A stretch of 64,000 nucleotides of DNA from Alkalicoccus daliensis (lineage in GTDB: Bacteria > Bacillota > Bacilli > Bacillales > Salisediminibacteriaceae): NCBI RefSeq assembly GCF_900103955.1, contig NZ_FNIL01000002.1, forward strand, positions 1 through 64,000, in the 5' to 3' direction. The stretch's first letter is position 1, and every line of letters begins with the position of its first letter. Made by a program: the position numbers and the translations under genes. The notes beneath the pieces are model-generated. The model was not told the origin of the DNA. It did not search any database and saw only the letters and a list, made by a program, of their open reading frames with translations. Of the stretch, positions 43,709-53,175 are shown one piece after another.

Positions 43709-44395
43709 CTATTCTGCAAAGGGTATAGAATGAAAATCAGGACCGTTGCTTTGTATCGAATGAATAACCTCTTCACTGTATCTGCGCGCAACAGAAACTG
43801 TGTCTTTGTTTTCTTCATCAGCATACTCCTGCTGCAGTATTGGAAAAAGCTGTTCCCAAATTACTGTTCTCTCCACATGGTCTTTGTCAAACTCCTTAAA
43901 AAATTCCTCGATCGTAAGATTAAGGCCGTCCGCCATTCCCTGCACAGAAGCAGGCGTACTGGACTCATATAACTCAATATTATATTCTGCCTGCGCCTCA
44001 ATAGCTTCCTCTGATGCTGTTATTTCATATCGTGCCTCTGCATAATTTCTCCACTGTGTTTCGTATTTGCTTCTTTCAGAAGCGAGCAGAATCATTTCAT
44101 CTGTGGACCAGCTTTCGTTATATTCATGCTTCTGAATATAATAACGTATAAACCAACGTTCGAGCTGTTCCTGATCATCTCTATATACGGGCAGTTCTTC
44201 ATGAAATAAATTTAAGGCTTCCTGTGTCATAGTCGCGTAGTGTTCCGCCGTGAAACTGACTTCCTGTTCTCCGAAGATGAGCTCTACAGTGTTGTCTTCT
44301 TCGCTGATAAGTGCTTCCGGGTCTGAATTGCTGCAGCCGTTTAGGAACAGAAGCGATGCTGTTATAGCTATCAGCTTTTTATACCCTTGCATCAT
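43709..44395 (-). CDS. Putative lipoprotein, unknown function (SurA/PrsA N-domain-like helices)
   Basis: About 228 residues. Signal peptide with lipobox LFLNGC (Cys about residue 21), so it should be lipidated and anchored on the outer face of the membrane. The mature part is mainly helical and acidic, with segments such as EEAIEAQAEYNIELYE and GLNLTIEEFFKEFDKDHVERTVIWEQLFPILQQEY that resemble the N-terminal chaperone helices of SurA/PrsA-type proteins, but no PpiC domain is present. Start ATG at 44395 with GAGGAG upstream; 44392 is also possible. Not identified further. Confidence 0.7.
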   Translation of the reverse strand: MMQGYKKLIAITASLLFLNGCSNSDPEALISEEDNTVELIFGEQEVSFTAEHYATMTQEALNLFHEELPVYRDDQEQLERWFIRYYIQKHEYNESWSTDEMILLASERSKYETQWRNYAEARYEITASEEAIEAQAEYNIELYESSTPASVQGMADGLNLTIEEFFKEFDKDHVERTVIWEQLFPILQQEYADEENKDTVSVARRYSEEVIHSIQSNGPDFHSIPFAE

Positions 44396-44562
44396 CTTCA
44401 CTCCTCTTTAATAAACATACTAAAACTATTTTCCCTCTTGCACTATACCCATAACAAGTAAAAAAATATCGTAAAAAATAAAATTTATTGTAAAAATCTA
44501 TAAAAACTTTACCCTGGTCAAAACCTTATTCCAGAAAGGATTAAATTTTCTGGCAGTTTGAC

Positions 44563-44591
44563 TTGAAGAACATCGATAATCCGATTATACT
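44563..44591 (+). promoter_or_regulatory. SigA-type promoter of ytoI
   Basis: -35 TTGAAG (44563-44568), 17-bp spacer, -10 TATACT (44586-44591), 63 bp before the ATG. Confidence 0.6.
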
Positions 44592-44654
44592 TGTGTTAGT
44601 ACAGAGGGATAAAATTAATTAAACAGGTCATCAAAAAAGGAAGTGCGCCTTACT

Positions 44655-45962
44655 ATGACAAAGCATGAACAAATACTACAGTTTATTAGAAGCTTAGAAG
44701 TAGGCAGCAAGATTTCTGTTCGGCATATTGCAAAAGAACTTCATGTCAGTGAAGGTACAGCATATCGGGCAATTAAAGATGCTGAAAATCAAGGTCTTGT
44801 AAGCACAATTGAACGTGTAGGGACAATCCGGATTGAAAAAAAGCAAAAGGAAAATATAGAAAAGCTTACTTATGCAGAGGTAGTAAACATCGTTGAAGGT
44901 ACGGTGCTCGGCGGGCGAACCGGCCTGCATAAAACATTAAATAAGTTTGTAATTGGTGCAATGAAATCAGAAGCAATGATGCGCTATGTAGAAGCTGGAA
45001 ATCTGTTGATCGTCGGTAACCGGGACAAAGTGCATAAGATGGCATTAGAGGAAGAATCTGCAGTTCTTATTACCGGAGGTTTTGATACAACCGAAGATGT
45101 AAAACAGCTGGCAGATGAGCTGGAACTGCCTATCATTTCCACTTCCTACGACACCTTTACGGTAGCCACAATGATCAACCGGGCTATTTATGATCAGCTT
45201 ATTAAAAAAGAAATTATTTCTGTAGAAGACATTCTTATTCCGCTCGAATCTACCGACCACCTGACATTAAACCATACCGTGGAAAGATATCAGGCGTTAA
45301 ATCAAAGAACAGGCCACAGCCGTTATCCTGTGGTGGATGATAATTTAAGGCTGCACGGGATCGTGACTGCGAAAGATATAATTGGAGCGAGTCCTTTCAC
45401 AGAGATTGAAAAGGTAATGACAAAGCAGCCTATTACAGTGACGCAAAAAACCTCCGTAGCGTCCGCAGCGCATATTATGGTCTGGGAAGGCATCGAGCTC
45501 CTGCCTGTGATCAGTTCAGCGAAGAGGCTTCTGGGGGTTATCAGCAGGCAGGATGTACTAAAAGCGCTGCAGATGATTCAGAGACAGCCTCATGTAGGAG
45601 ATACAATTGAAGATTTAGTTACGAGACATCTCGAAGATATCTCGGAAGGAAGAGATACCGTTTATCAGCTGGAAGTAACACCGCAGATGACAAATCATCT
45701 TGGTACAATTTCCCACGGAGTAATTACTACTCTTGTCACAGAATCGGCCAGCCGGGTATTGAGAAAGTACAAAAAAGGAGACTTGGTTGTTGAAAATATG
45801 ACTATCTTCTTTATGAAGCCGGTGCAGATAGACGCTAAGATTCAAATCAGGCCCCGAGTACTTGAAGTGGGGCGGAAATTCGGCAAGGTGGATGTAGAGT
45901 TATTTTATAACGAACAGATGGTAGGGAAAGCAATGCTGATGGCACAGCTCATCGACCGATAA
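44655..45962 (+). CDS. ytoI: YtoI: HTH-DRTGG-CBS-hotdog regulatory protein
   Basis: 435 residues, close to B. subtilis YtoI throughout. Order: winged HTH (about 1-65, VSEGTAYRAIKDAENQGLVSTIERVGTIRI), DRTGG domain (about 70-185, LGGRTGLHKTLNKFVIGAM), two CBS domains (about 195-310) and a C-terminal thioesterase-like hotdog domain (about 325-435). The layout suggests a nucleotide-sensing DNA-binding regulator coupled to an acyl-CoA-binding fold; its target is unknown. ATG at 44655 chosen from family alignment with AAGGAAG upstream; a GTG four codons earlier is possible. Confidence 0.9.
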   Translation: MTKHEQILQFIRSLEVGSKISVRHIAKELHVSEGTAYRAIKDAENQGLVSTIERVGTIRIEKKQKENIEKLTYAEVVNIVEGTVLGGRTGLHKTLNKFVIGAMKSEAMMRYVEAGNLLIVGNRDKVHKMALEEESAVLITGGFDTTEDVKQLADELELPIISTSYDTFTVATMINRAIYDQLIKKEIISVEDILIPLESTDHLTLNHTVERYQALNQRTGHSRYPVVDDNLRLHGIVTAKDIIGASPFTEIEKVMTKQPITVTQKTSVASAAHIMVWEGIELLPVISSAKRLLGVISRQDVLKALQMIQRQPHVGDTIEDLVTRHLEDISEGRDTVYQLEVTPQMTNHLGTISHGVITTLVTESASRVLRKYKKGDLVVENMTIFFMKPVQIDAKIQIRPRVLEVGRKFGKVDVELFYNEQMVGKAMLMAQLIDR

Positions 45963-46002
45963 AAAACTGCATCGGAGGAAAGTTCCCCCGGTGCAGTTTT
46001 GT
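45962..46002. terminator. Bidirectional terminator between ytoI and ytpI
   Basis: AAAACTGCATCGGAGG / CCCCCGGTGCAGTTTT stem between convergent genes. Confidence 0.8.
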
Positions 46003-46036
46003 ACTTTATTGTCTCTGCGGCTGTCAAAAAACCTTC

Positions 46037-46336
46037 TTATTTTGCTGATTTTTTTTCTTTCGCTGCGATTGGTTTATAATGCTTGTAGCGTTGAAGACCG
46101 AAATAAAGATTTGCTATTCCGAGTGCAGCGAAAATTAATGCAATGATTGCAGCCGTAGTCGTCTGTAAAGTAACATAGCTGTTAATTCCAAAGGCGAGGA
46201 TAAATACGCCGAGGGAAATATTTGCTTTGGCATTATTTAACTGACTGTCGCCTGGCCCCTTTCCACGGGACTGGGCCACTTTAAAATAAACAAATAGAAA
46301 TAAGGCTACTACAATAATTATGGGAAAAATAATCAT
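46037..46336 (-). CDS. ytpI: YtpI-family small membrane protein
   Basis: 99 residues with three membrane helices (about 2-20, 40-57, 62-80) and a basic C-terminal tail; GINSYVTLQTTTAAIIALIF and GLQRYKHYKP are typical of YtpI. Function unknown. SD AAAGGAG before ATG. Located between ytoI and nrnA as in B. subtilis. Confidence 0.88.
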   Translation of the reverse strand: MIIFPIIIVVALFLFVYFKVAQSRGKGPGDSQLNNAKANISLGVFILAFGINSYVTLQTTTAAIIALIFAALGIANLYFGLQRYKHYKPIAAKEKKSAK

Positions 46337-46517
46337 TCTTCATTTACTCCTTTGTGTCAGAAGAGAAGACCTATTTCAGCAGATGAACGCTGTGAAGAAA
46401 TACGGATCATTTTACTGAAAGGATGCTTCAAACTGCAAATATTAAATGGACATACTCTCACAATTGTAGCGGAGCATAACGTGGGAAGCAACTATTCAAA
46501 TGGTGGAGGAATAAATT

Positions 46518-47459
46518 ATGACAAGAGAAACCTTATTTAATATCTGGGAAACAATTGGCCGGTATCAAAAGGTGATAATACATCGTCATGTCCGTCCTGA
46601 TCCGGATGCAGTAGGATCTCAGGCAGGGTTAAAAGAAATTATTTTATGTGCATATCCTGAAAAGGAAGTTAAACTGGCTGGGGAAACAGAAAACGGCCTG
46701 GCATTTTTAACAGAAATGGATGAAGTAACTGCAGAAGATTATCAAGGGGCGCTTGCCGTTGTCTGTGATACAGCAAATACAGCGCGAATTGATGGAGAAG
46801 GCGTGGAACAAGCCGATACAGTTATTAAAATTGATCATCATCCAGAAGTGGAGATGTACGGGGATCTGCAGTGGGTGGATACAGAAGCGAGCTCCACCTG
46901 CGAAATGGTATATCGTCTTGCGGAAGCAAACGGGCTTGAAATACCGGCGGCAGCAGCCAGGTTTCTATACGCGGGAATTGTAGCAGATACTGGCCGCTTC
47001 CGTTTTTCCAACACGACTAAATCAACTTTTTCTTCTGCGGGGTCGCTGCTGGAATACGAATTTGACAGAGATGCGCTTTACAATGATCTGGACGTCACTA
47101 CAGAAGAATTGCTGCGGCTCCAGGGATATGTACTGTCACACGTGCAAATTACAGAGAACGGGGCAGCCCAGGTTACGCTGACGAAAGAAACACTGGATAA
47201 GTTTAAGGTAACATCAAAAGAAGCATCTGCAATCGTAAATTGCTTCTCGAATTTAAAAGGATTAAAAGCATGGGTGTTTTTTGTAGAAGAGGATGACATT
47301 ATCAGAGTGAGAATGCGTTCAAAAAAACCTGAGATTCATCATCTTGCTGCAGAACATCAAGGCGGCGGCCATCCGATGGCTTCAGGAGCCCAGGCGCAGA
47401 ACTGGGAGGAAACAAAAGAAATTTTTAAAAAGCTGGATGATCTCTGCAAAGATGCCTAG
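46518..47459 (+). CDS. nrnA: NrnA, oligoribonuclease / pAp phosphatase (DHH-DHHA1)
   Basis: 313 residues. DHH-family motifs: HRHVRPDPDAVGSQ (motif I), AVVCDTANTARID (motif II), VIKIDHHPEV (DHH motif III), YAGIVADTGRF (motif IV) and C-terminal DHHA1 GGGHPMASGAQ. It degrades nano-RNAs and hydrolyses 3'-phosphoadenosine 5'-phosphate to AMP, with Mn2+. SD GGTGGAGG before ATG. Next to dnaE as in B. subtilis, but without the ytrH/ytrI genes that I expect between them. Confidence 0.95.
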   Translation: MTRETLFNIWETIGRYQKVIIHRHVRPDPDAVGSQAGLKEIILCAYPEKEVKLAGETENGLAFLTEMDEVTAEDYQGALAVVCDTANTARIDGEGVEQADTVIKIDHHPEVEMYGDLQWVDTEASSTCEMVYRLAEANGLEIPAAAARFLYAGIVADTGRFRFSNTTKSTFSSAGSLLEYEFDRDALYNDLDVTTEELLRLQGYVLSHVQITENGAAQVTLTKETLDKFKVTSKEASAIVNCFSNLKGLKAWVFFVEEDDIIRVRMRSKKPEIHHLAAEHQGGGHPMASGAQAQNWEETKEIFKKLDDLCKDA

Positions 47460-47524
47460 CTTACCGGCAGGAAGTTTCTCTACTATGAGCTTCTCCGGAG
47501 AAATCACATTTATAGAATTATTTA
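47460..47524 (+). repeat. Family A relic (A5)
   Basis: TTACCGGCAGGAAGTTT and CTCCGGAGAAATCACA align with CTTACCGGCGGAAGCTT and CTCCGGTGAAATCACA of copy A3, with the middle missing. It is followed directly by the terminator at 47527. Confidence 0.5.
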
Positions 47525-47526
47525 AA

Positions 47527-47557
47527 GAAACCTCCATTTCAACCAATGGAGGTTTTA
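47527..47557 (+). terminator. Terminator after nrnA
   Basis: AAACCTCCATT / AATGGAGGTTT stem with loop TCAACC and tail TTACTT. Confidence 0.8.
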
Positions 47558-47738
47558 CTTATACGTATTCAGGGACGGCAGGCTATTTTTGACGAACAAA
47601 AGGGAAAGTTTAAATTAAATATGATTGTGCCTGCTTGCAATCGAATCGCAGGAGAAGGAAAATAAAAGAAAGTCATACTGTAATAAGAATATACGTTCGT
47701 GTTATGATCAATATAAAAAGAAGAAAGGAGGAGAAACT

Positions 47739-50700
47739 ATGGCATTTGTACATCTGCATATTCACAGTGAATACAGTCTGCTGGAAAGTGGAGCAAAAAT
47801 TGAAGACTTAGTACAGAAAGCCAAAAAAGAAGGTTTTACCTCCCTGGCTTTAACAGACCGCAGTGTAATGCATGGAGCTGTTCCTTTTTATCAAGCATGC
47901 ATACGTGAAGGCATTAAACCCATCATAGGAGTCGAACTGCCTTTTCGTTTTTCTGAAGAAGGGCCGGCGTATCAATTGCTGCTGTTAGCCCTTAGTACCA
48001 CAGGATATCAGTGTCTTTTAAAGTTAACTACAAAAGTAAAAACCACTGAAAAAAAAGAACCATTTATGGACCTGAAGGATCTTCAGCAGACAGAAGATAT
48101 CATTGTCATTCAGCCCATGGAAAAGGGACCTGTGCAGACGCTCCTGCAGGAAAAGGATTTATTCGGGGCAGAGGAAGTACAGGATCTGCTGAAACAGGCT
48201 GCTCCCAATGATGTTTACATAGAAGTACAGCAGCACTATCATCAGGAAGAGCGAGAGAAGTTACTTGCATTAAGGAATTGGCTTTCAGACAGGAAGGAAA
48301 AAGCAGTAGCATCTAATCACCTTCATGCGGTGGAAGCAGAAGATACAGATATTTTCCAGCTGCTTTCTTCCATCAGAACTGGAACACCGCTTTCCCAATT
48401 TGACAATGAGGAGCACACCGCACATTACTACATGAAATCTGAAGCAGAAATGAGAGAAGCACTTCGCGGCTGGGAAGGTGCTTTGGAAGAAACAAATGCC
48501 ATTGCAGAAAGATGTGAGTGGGAGCTTCCGCTTGGTCAGATGGTGCTCCCTGAATACCCTGATACAGAAAATGCTTCTCTTTTGCTGCGTAAATGGTGTG
48601 AAAAAGGAATGTACAATCGGTACAAAACACCATCTGAAGAAAGCTGGAGCAGACTGGAACATGAACTGTCCGTCATTGAGTCGATGCAGTTTGCAGACTA
48701 TTTTTTGATTGTTGCTGATTTTATGAACTTCGCCCATCGTGAAGGAATAACTACGGGTCCCGGAAGAGGTTCTGCAGCGGGCTCTCTCGTCGCTTATGTA
48801 CTGAAGATTACGAACGTGGACCCGATAAAATACCAGCTGTTATTCGAAAGGTTTTTAAATCCCGAAAGAATTTCCATGCCGGATATTGATATTGATTTTG
48901 CTGATACGAAAAGAGACAAAGTCATTCATTACGTGGCAGAAAAGTATGGGAAAGAGCATGTTGCACAGATTGTAACGTTTGGTACATTTGCAGCGAAAGC
49001 AGCAGTCAGGGACGCAGGCCGCTCGCTGGGTACAGATCCCTATGAAGTAGACAGAGTAGCAAAAGCGATCCCTGCTAAACCCAATATAAAAATTGCAGAT
49101 GCGGAGAAGCGTTCTTCATTTATCCAGGCCGTTTCCGGAAGTGAATCAGCTGAAAAGCTAGTCTACTATGCAAAGAAACTGGAAGGACTTCCAAGGCACA
49201 GTTCCGTGCATGCCGCCGGCATTGTAATGAGCAGAGATCCGCTGACAAATATTGTTCCATTGCAGACTGGAAACGAAGGCATGATGCTCACACAGTATCC
49301 TATGGGAGATCTCGAGAAGCTCGGACTGCTGAAAATGGATTTTCTGGGACTGCGCAATCTGACTTTGATAGACAGAATTCAGGAACTGTCCGGAATAGAC
49401 GCTGAAGAGCTTCCACTTGATGAACCCAAAGTTTTTAAGCTTCTCAGCCAGGGGGATACCTCCGGAATTTTTCAGCTCGAATCGCAGGGGATGCAAAAAG
49501 TACTGAAACAGTTAAAACCTACTAATTTTGAAGATATTGTAGCCGTCAATGCTTTATACCGTCCGGGTCCGATGGAATTTATATCAGTTTACGTGGCTAG
49601 AAAGCATGGGCAGGAAGAGACACATTATATTCATCAGGATCTTAAACCGATTTTGGAGAAAACGCATGGAGTATTAATTTATCAGGAACAGATTATGCAG
49701 ATCGCTGCGAAAATGGCAGGGTTTAAGCTGGGAGAAGCTGATCTGCTGAGGAGAGCTGTAAGCAAGAAAAAAAGGGAGGAACTTGAAGAAGGAAGAAGAA
49801 AATTTGTCGAAGGAGCTGCTGAAAAAGGATATAGGACGGAAGAGGCGGAAGAGGTATACGACCTAATTGTCCGCTTTGCTGATTATGGATTTAACAGAAG
49901 CCATGCGGTTGCTTACAGTATGATTTCCTATCAGCTTGCTTATTTGAAAACGATGGCACCGGAAGCGTTTTATACAGGCTTAATGGAGGGAGCAGTTCAT
50001 GATCAGGAAAAACTCGCCGGAATCATCCATGAAGCAAAATTAAGAGGTATTAACATCCTTTCTCCATCGGTACAGACTGGAGATGCCTCTTTTACCCTGA
50101 AAGAAGGCAGTATCCAGATTGGTCTCGCTTCCATAAAATATATGAATTATAGAACGGCAGAGGAAATTGTCAGGTGGAGAAGCGCAGGAGGTTATGAGGG
50201 ACTGTTTGAGCTTTGTGCAAAACTGCCGAAGCACCTGCGCGCCCGCAGAATGTTCGAATCTCTTATTTTGAGCGGTGCATTGGATGAATTTGGTGAAAAT
50301 CGTGCTACGCTGCTTGCTACAATTGATTCAGCTCTTGAATATGCAATCCAGGAAGACAAAAAAGAAGAGTTAGGAGAAGTGCTTTTTCCTGATGAAGAAA
50401 TTAATATTTTTTATGAGAAAATGAAGCCATTAAAACGGGAAGAAGAATTAAAAATGGAGAAAGAAGTCCTTGGCTTTTACGTGAGCGGTCATCCTTTGGA
50501 AGAAGCTGCAGAGCTGCTGGTTAAATACAAACGTGTGCCGATTATGGAAGCGCTGAAGCAAAAAGATAAATCCACCGTGCGCCTTGCAGGCCTGCTGACT
50601 GATATCCGTTCAATTCAAACAAAAAAGAAGGAACAGATGGCATTTCTGCATATAGAGGACGAAAGCGGTGAAACTTCAGTAACGGTCTTTCCCAAAGCCT

Positions 50701-51080
50701 ATAAACAATATCAGCTTCTTTTCGGAAAAAACGAAAAAGTGTTTATTGAAGGGACAATAGAGGAATATGAAGGGGAACGGAAAGTAATATTAAATAAATG
50801 TACAACAATTCAGCATCTTCTCGAAAAAGAAGAGCAGCAGCAGGAAGAAACTTTATACTTATATATTACGGTAATAAATGAAAGAGAAAGACTTGCTGAG
50901 CTGAAAAATTTATTGGAAAATACGCCGGGAACGGTGCCGGTAGTGCTGAAATATGAATCTTCTGATAAAATTGTCCGCTTATCAGAAATGTGGAACGTTG
51001 CAGTCACAGAAGGCTTTTTAAACAAACTGCAGGCCATCTTAGGGAAAAATCATGTCTATTTAAAAAAACCGAGGGTGTAA
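47739..51080 (+). CDS. dnaE: DNA polymerase III alpha subunit DnaE
   Basis: 1113 residues. N-terminal PHP domain (FVHLHIHSEYSLLESGAKIEDLV), palm with catalytic aspartates in PDIDIDFAD, fingers with GPGRGSAAGSL and QMKVLKQLKP-like QGMQKVLKQLKPTNFEDIVAVNALYRPGP (residues listed from the middle third), HhH region, and a C-terminal OB fold (STVRLAGLLTDIRSIQTKKKEQMAFLHIEDESG). It acts in lagging-strand and primer extension alongside PolC in Firmicutes. ATG at 47739 has AAAGGAGGAG upstream; the frame is open 38 codons further but without SD. Confidence 0.97.
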   Translation: MAFVHLHIHSEYSLLESGAKIEDLVQKAKKEGFTSLALTDRSVMHGAVPFYQACIREGIKPIIGVELPFRFSEEGPAYQLLLLALSTTGYQCLLKLTTKVKTTEKKEPFMDLKDLQQTEDIIVIQPMEKGPVQTLLQEKDLFGAEEVQDLLKQAAPNDVYIEVQQHYHQEEREKLLALRNWLSDRKEKAVASNHLHAVEAEDTDIFQLLSSIRTGTPLSQFDNEEHTAHYYMKSEAEMREALRGWEGALEETNAIAERCEWELPLGQMVLPEYPDTENASLLLRKWCEKGMYNRYKTPSEESWSRLEHELSVIESMQFADYFLIVADFMNFAHREGITTGPGRGSAAGSLVAYVLKITNVDPIKYQLLFERFLNPERISMPDIDIDFADTKRDKVIHYVAEKYGKEHVAQIVTFGTFAAKAAVRDAGRSLGTDPYEVDRVAKAIPAKPNIKIADAEKRSSFIQAVSGSESAEKLVYYAKKLEGLPRHSSVHAAGIVMSRDPLTNIVPLQTGNEGMMLTQYPMGDLEKLGLLKMDFLGLRNLTLIDRIQELSGIDAEELPLDEPKVFKLLSQGDTSGIFQLESQGMQKVLKQLKPTNFEDIVAVNALYRPGPMEFISVYVARKHGQEETHYIHQDLKPILEKTHGVLIYQEQIMQIAAKMAGFKLGEADLLRRAVSKKKREELEEGRRKFVEGAAEKGYRTEEAEEVYDLIVRFADYGFNRSHAVAYSMISYQLAYLKTMAPEAFYTGLMEGAVHDQEKLAGIIHEAKLRGINILSPSVQTGDASFTLKEGSIQIGLASIKYMNYRTAEEIVRWRSAGGYEGLFELCAKLPKHLRARRMFESLILSGALDEFGENRATLLATIDSALEYAIQEDKKEELGEVLFPDEEINIFYEKMKPLKREEELKMEKEVLGFYVSGHPLEEAAELLVKYKRVPIMEALKQKDKSTVRLAGLLTDIRSIQTKKKEQMAFLHIEDESGETSVTVFPKAYKQYQLLFGKNEKVFIEGTIEEYEGERKVILNKCTTIQHLLEKEEQQQEETLYLYITVINERERLAELKNLLENTPGTVPVVLKYESSDKIVRLSEMWNVAVTEGFLNKLQAILGKNHVYLKKPRV

Positions 51081-51168
51081 CAAGTCCTGCTTTTTGTTAT
51101 AATAATGATTGGCGAAGGGGTGGTCAGACCACCTCTACTACGTATAACATACGAGGAGAGTGGCGACA

Positions 51169-52410
51169 GTGGCGACATTAAGAGAAGAAGCATTGCATAT
51201 GCACCGTGTGAAAAAGGGGAAAATTGAAACAAAACCAAAAGTACCAGTTCGGAATGCTGATGACTTGTCGTTAGCTTACTCGCCGGGAGTTGCAGAACCA
51301 TGCAAAGCGATTTTCGAAGATCCGCAGACTGTATATGACTATACGGTAAAAGGGAACATGGTAGCAGTAGTTTCTGATGGTACAGCTGTGCTTGGTCTTG
51401 GTAACATCGGGCCGGAAGCAGCAATGCCGGTAATGGAAGGAAAAGCTGTACTGTTTAAATCTTTTGCCGGAGTGGATGCTTTCCCGATATGCCTGAACAC
51501 AACAGATGTAGATGAAATCGTAAATACGGTAAAACTCATGGAACCGACCTTTGGCGGTGTGAATCTTGAAGATATTGCAGCACCGCGTTGTTTTGAAATT
51601 GAAGAACGCTTAAAAAGAGAAATGAATATTCCTGTATTTCATGATGATCAGCATGGAACAGCGATCGTCACCGCAGCAGGATTAGTGAATGCACTGAAGC
51701 TCAGCGGCAAGCAGATGAAGGATATAAGCGTAGTAATTAATGGCGCAGGGGCAGCAGGTATTGCAATTATGAAGCTGCTTAAAAGTTTGGGATGTAAAAG
51801 CATTATTCTCTGTGATTCTAAAGGCGCTATTTTCGAAGGGCGTACTTACGGCATGAATAATCTCAAACATGAAATCGCCCAGGTGACGAACTCTGAAAAA
51901 CTGGAAGGAAAGCTGAGTGAAGTCATTCAGGACAGCGACGTGTTTATCGGTGTATCTGTAGAAGGGGCCCTCACTCCTGAAATGGTAGAATCAATGAACG
52001 AAGCTCCCATCATCTTTGCAATGGCAAATCCGGTACCGGAGATTATGCCTGATATTGCTAAAAAAGCAGGAGCAAGCGTGATTGGAACAGGCCGGTCTGA
52101 TTTTCCGAACCAGGTAAATAACGTACTTGCATTTCCCGGTATTTTCCGAGGTGCCCTGGACGTAAATGCAACACATATAAACGAGGAAATGAAGGTTGCA
52201 GCTGTGGAAGCTATTGCAGATCTTGTAGCGGAAAAAGATCTTACAGCTGATTACGTAATTCCAGCACCTTTTGATAAAAGAGTAGCACCAGCAGTAGCAA
52301 AAGCAGTTGCGAAAACAGCGATGGAAACTGGAGTAGCACGGAGAAAAGTAGATGCAGAAGAAGTCGCTGAAAAGACCCGTCAGCTTACAATGATTGAAGA
52401 TGACGCATAA
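51169..52410 (+). CDS. maeB: NAD(P)-dependent malic enzyme (YtsJ-like)
   Basis: 413 residues, short bacterial malic enzyme lacking a phosphotransacetylase domain. Tyr in SLAYSPGVAEPC, Lys in EGKAVLFKSFAG, metal ligands in NLEDIAAPRCFEIE and FHDDQHGTAIV, and the cofactor loop NGAGAAGIA. It oxidatively decarboxylates malate to pyruvate; in B. subtilis YtsJ is the main NADPH-producing malic enzyme. Start is a GTG: the one at 51169 is preferred over the one at 51160 because GAGGAG then has correct spacing. Directly precedes the fatty-acid regulator and acc genes, a source of NADPH and pyruvate for them. Symbol follows enzyme type; ytsJ is the B. subtilis name. Confidence 0.93.
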   Translation: MATLREEALHMHRVKKGKIETKPKVPVRNADDLSLAYSPGVAEPCKAIFEDPQTVYDYTVKGNMVAVVSDGTAVLGLGNIGPEAAMPVMEGKAVLFKSFAGVDAFPICLNTTDVDEIVNTVKLMEPTFGGVNLEDIAAPRCFEIEERLKREMNIPVFHDDQHGTAIVTAAGLVNALKLSGKQMKDISVVINGAGAAGIAIMKLLKSLGCKSIILCDSKGAIFEGRTYGMNNLKHEIAQVTNSEKLEGKLSEVIQDSDVFIGVSVEGALTPEMVESMNEAPIIFAMANPVPEIMPDIAKKAGASVIGTGRSDFPNQVNNVLAFPGIFRGALDVNATHINEEMKVAAVEAIADLVAEKDLTADYVIPAPFDKRVAPAVAKAVAKTAMETGVARRKVDAEEVAEKTRQLTMIEDDA

Positions 52411-52425
52411 AGCGCAGATGACCGC

Positions 52426-52461
52426 AAAAGCTGTCCTGGCTCTGCAAAGGGCAGCTTTTTG
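52426..52461 (+). terminator. Terminator of the malic enzyme gene
   Basis: AAAAGCTGTCC / GGGCAGCTTTTT hairpin, 15 bp after the stop and just ahead of the regulator's SD. Confidence 0.75.
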
Positions 52462-52485
52462 CTATGGAGAGGGGACGCGAAAACA

Positions 52486-53148
52486 ATGAGTCAGCCATCC
52501 AAAGTTTACGTGCGTATTCTGCAGCACATTGAAAGCTTAATGATCGAAGGATATATCGAAGCAGGCGACAAACTTCCTTCTGAAAGAGAGTTAGCTGAAA
52601 AGCTGGGAGTAGGAAGGTCCTCTGTAAGAGAAGCACTGCGGGCACTGGAATTATTAGATTTAATTGAAACACGTAAAGGGGAAGGCACCTTCCTGCGGCA
52701 GGCAGGAAGCCACCGCCTGGCCGAAGTGCTTGCCGGTTTCTTTTTGAAAGATGCCAAAGCACGGCAGGACCTTGCAGAAACGAGAAGGATTTTAGAAGTA
52801 GAAGCAGTGAAAATAGGCTGTGAAAGAGTGTCAGAGGAGCAGCTTCAATATTTAAAAGAATTATTAGATCAATCTAAAGAAAAATGGAATAATGGATACA
52901 TTCCTGTAGAGGAAGATATTCAATTTCATAAAACAATTGTCTCTCTCAGCCAGAATAACCTGATATTAAATATATGGAGGCCGCTGGTGGAATACAGCAG
53001 GGCAGCCCTGAAAGAATCGCTGTCAAGAGAAGGCCGGATGCCTTACACCTGGAGTGAACATGAAGAAATATATAATGCCATTGCAGCAAGAGACAGTGCG
53101 GGTGCAGGGGAATTGTTATCAAAACATTTATATAACAGCAGTTTTTAG
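52486..53148 (+). CDS. GntR-family (FadR/FCD subfamily) transcription regulator
   Basis: 220 residues. Winged HTH of GntR type (KVYVRILQHIESLMIEGYIEAGDKLPSERELAEKLGVGRSSVREALRALELLDLI), then an all-helical FCD ligand-binding domain with typical metal/ligand residues (Asp in EEDIQFHKTIV, His in EHEEIYNAI). Ligand is probably a carboxylate. 27 bp before accD, so it may regulate accDA or malic enzyme; this is inference from position. ATG at 52486 with GAGAGGGG upstream; a TTG nine codons earlier lies in the terminator. Confidence 0.88.
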   Translation: MSQPSKVYVRILQHIESLMIEGYIEAGDKLPSERELAEKLGVGRSSVREALRALELLDLIETRKGEGTFLRQAGSHRLAEVLAGFFLKDAKARQDLAETRRILEVEAVKIGCERVSEEQLQYLKELLDQSKEKWNNGYIPVEEDIQFHKTIVSLSQNNLILNIWRPLVEYSRAALKESLSREGRMPYTWSEHEEIYNAIAARDSAGAGELLSKHLYNSSF

Positions 53149-53175
53149 CCGCTGAAAGAATGGAGGAAGTACACG

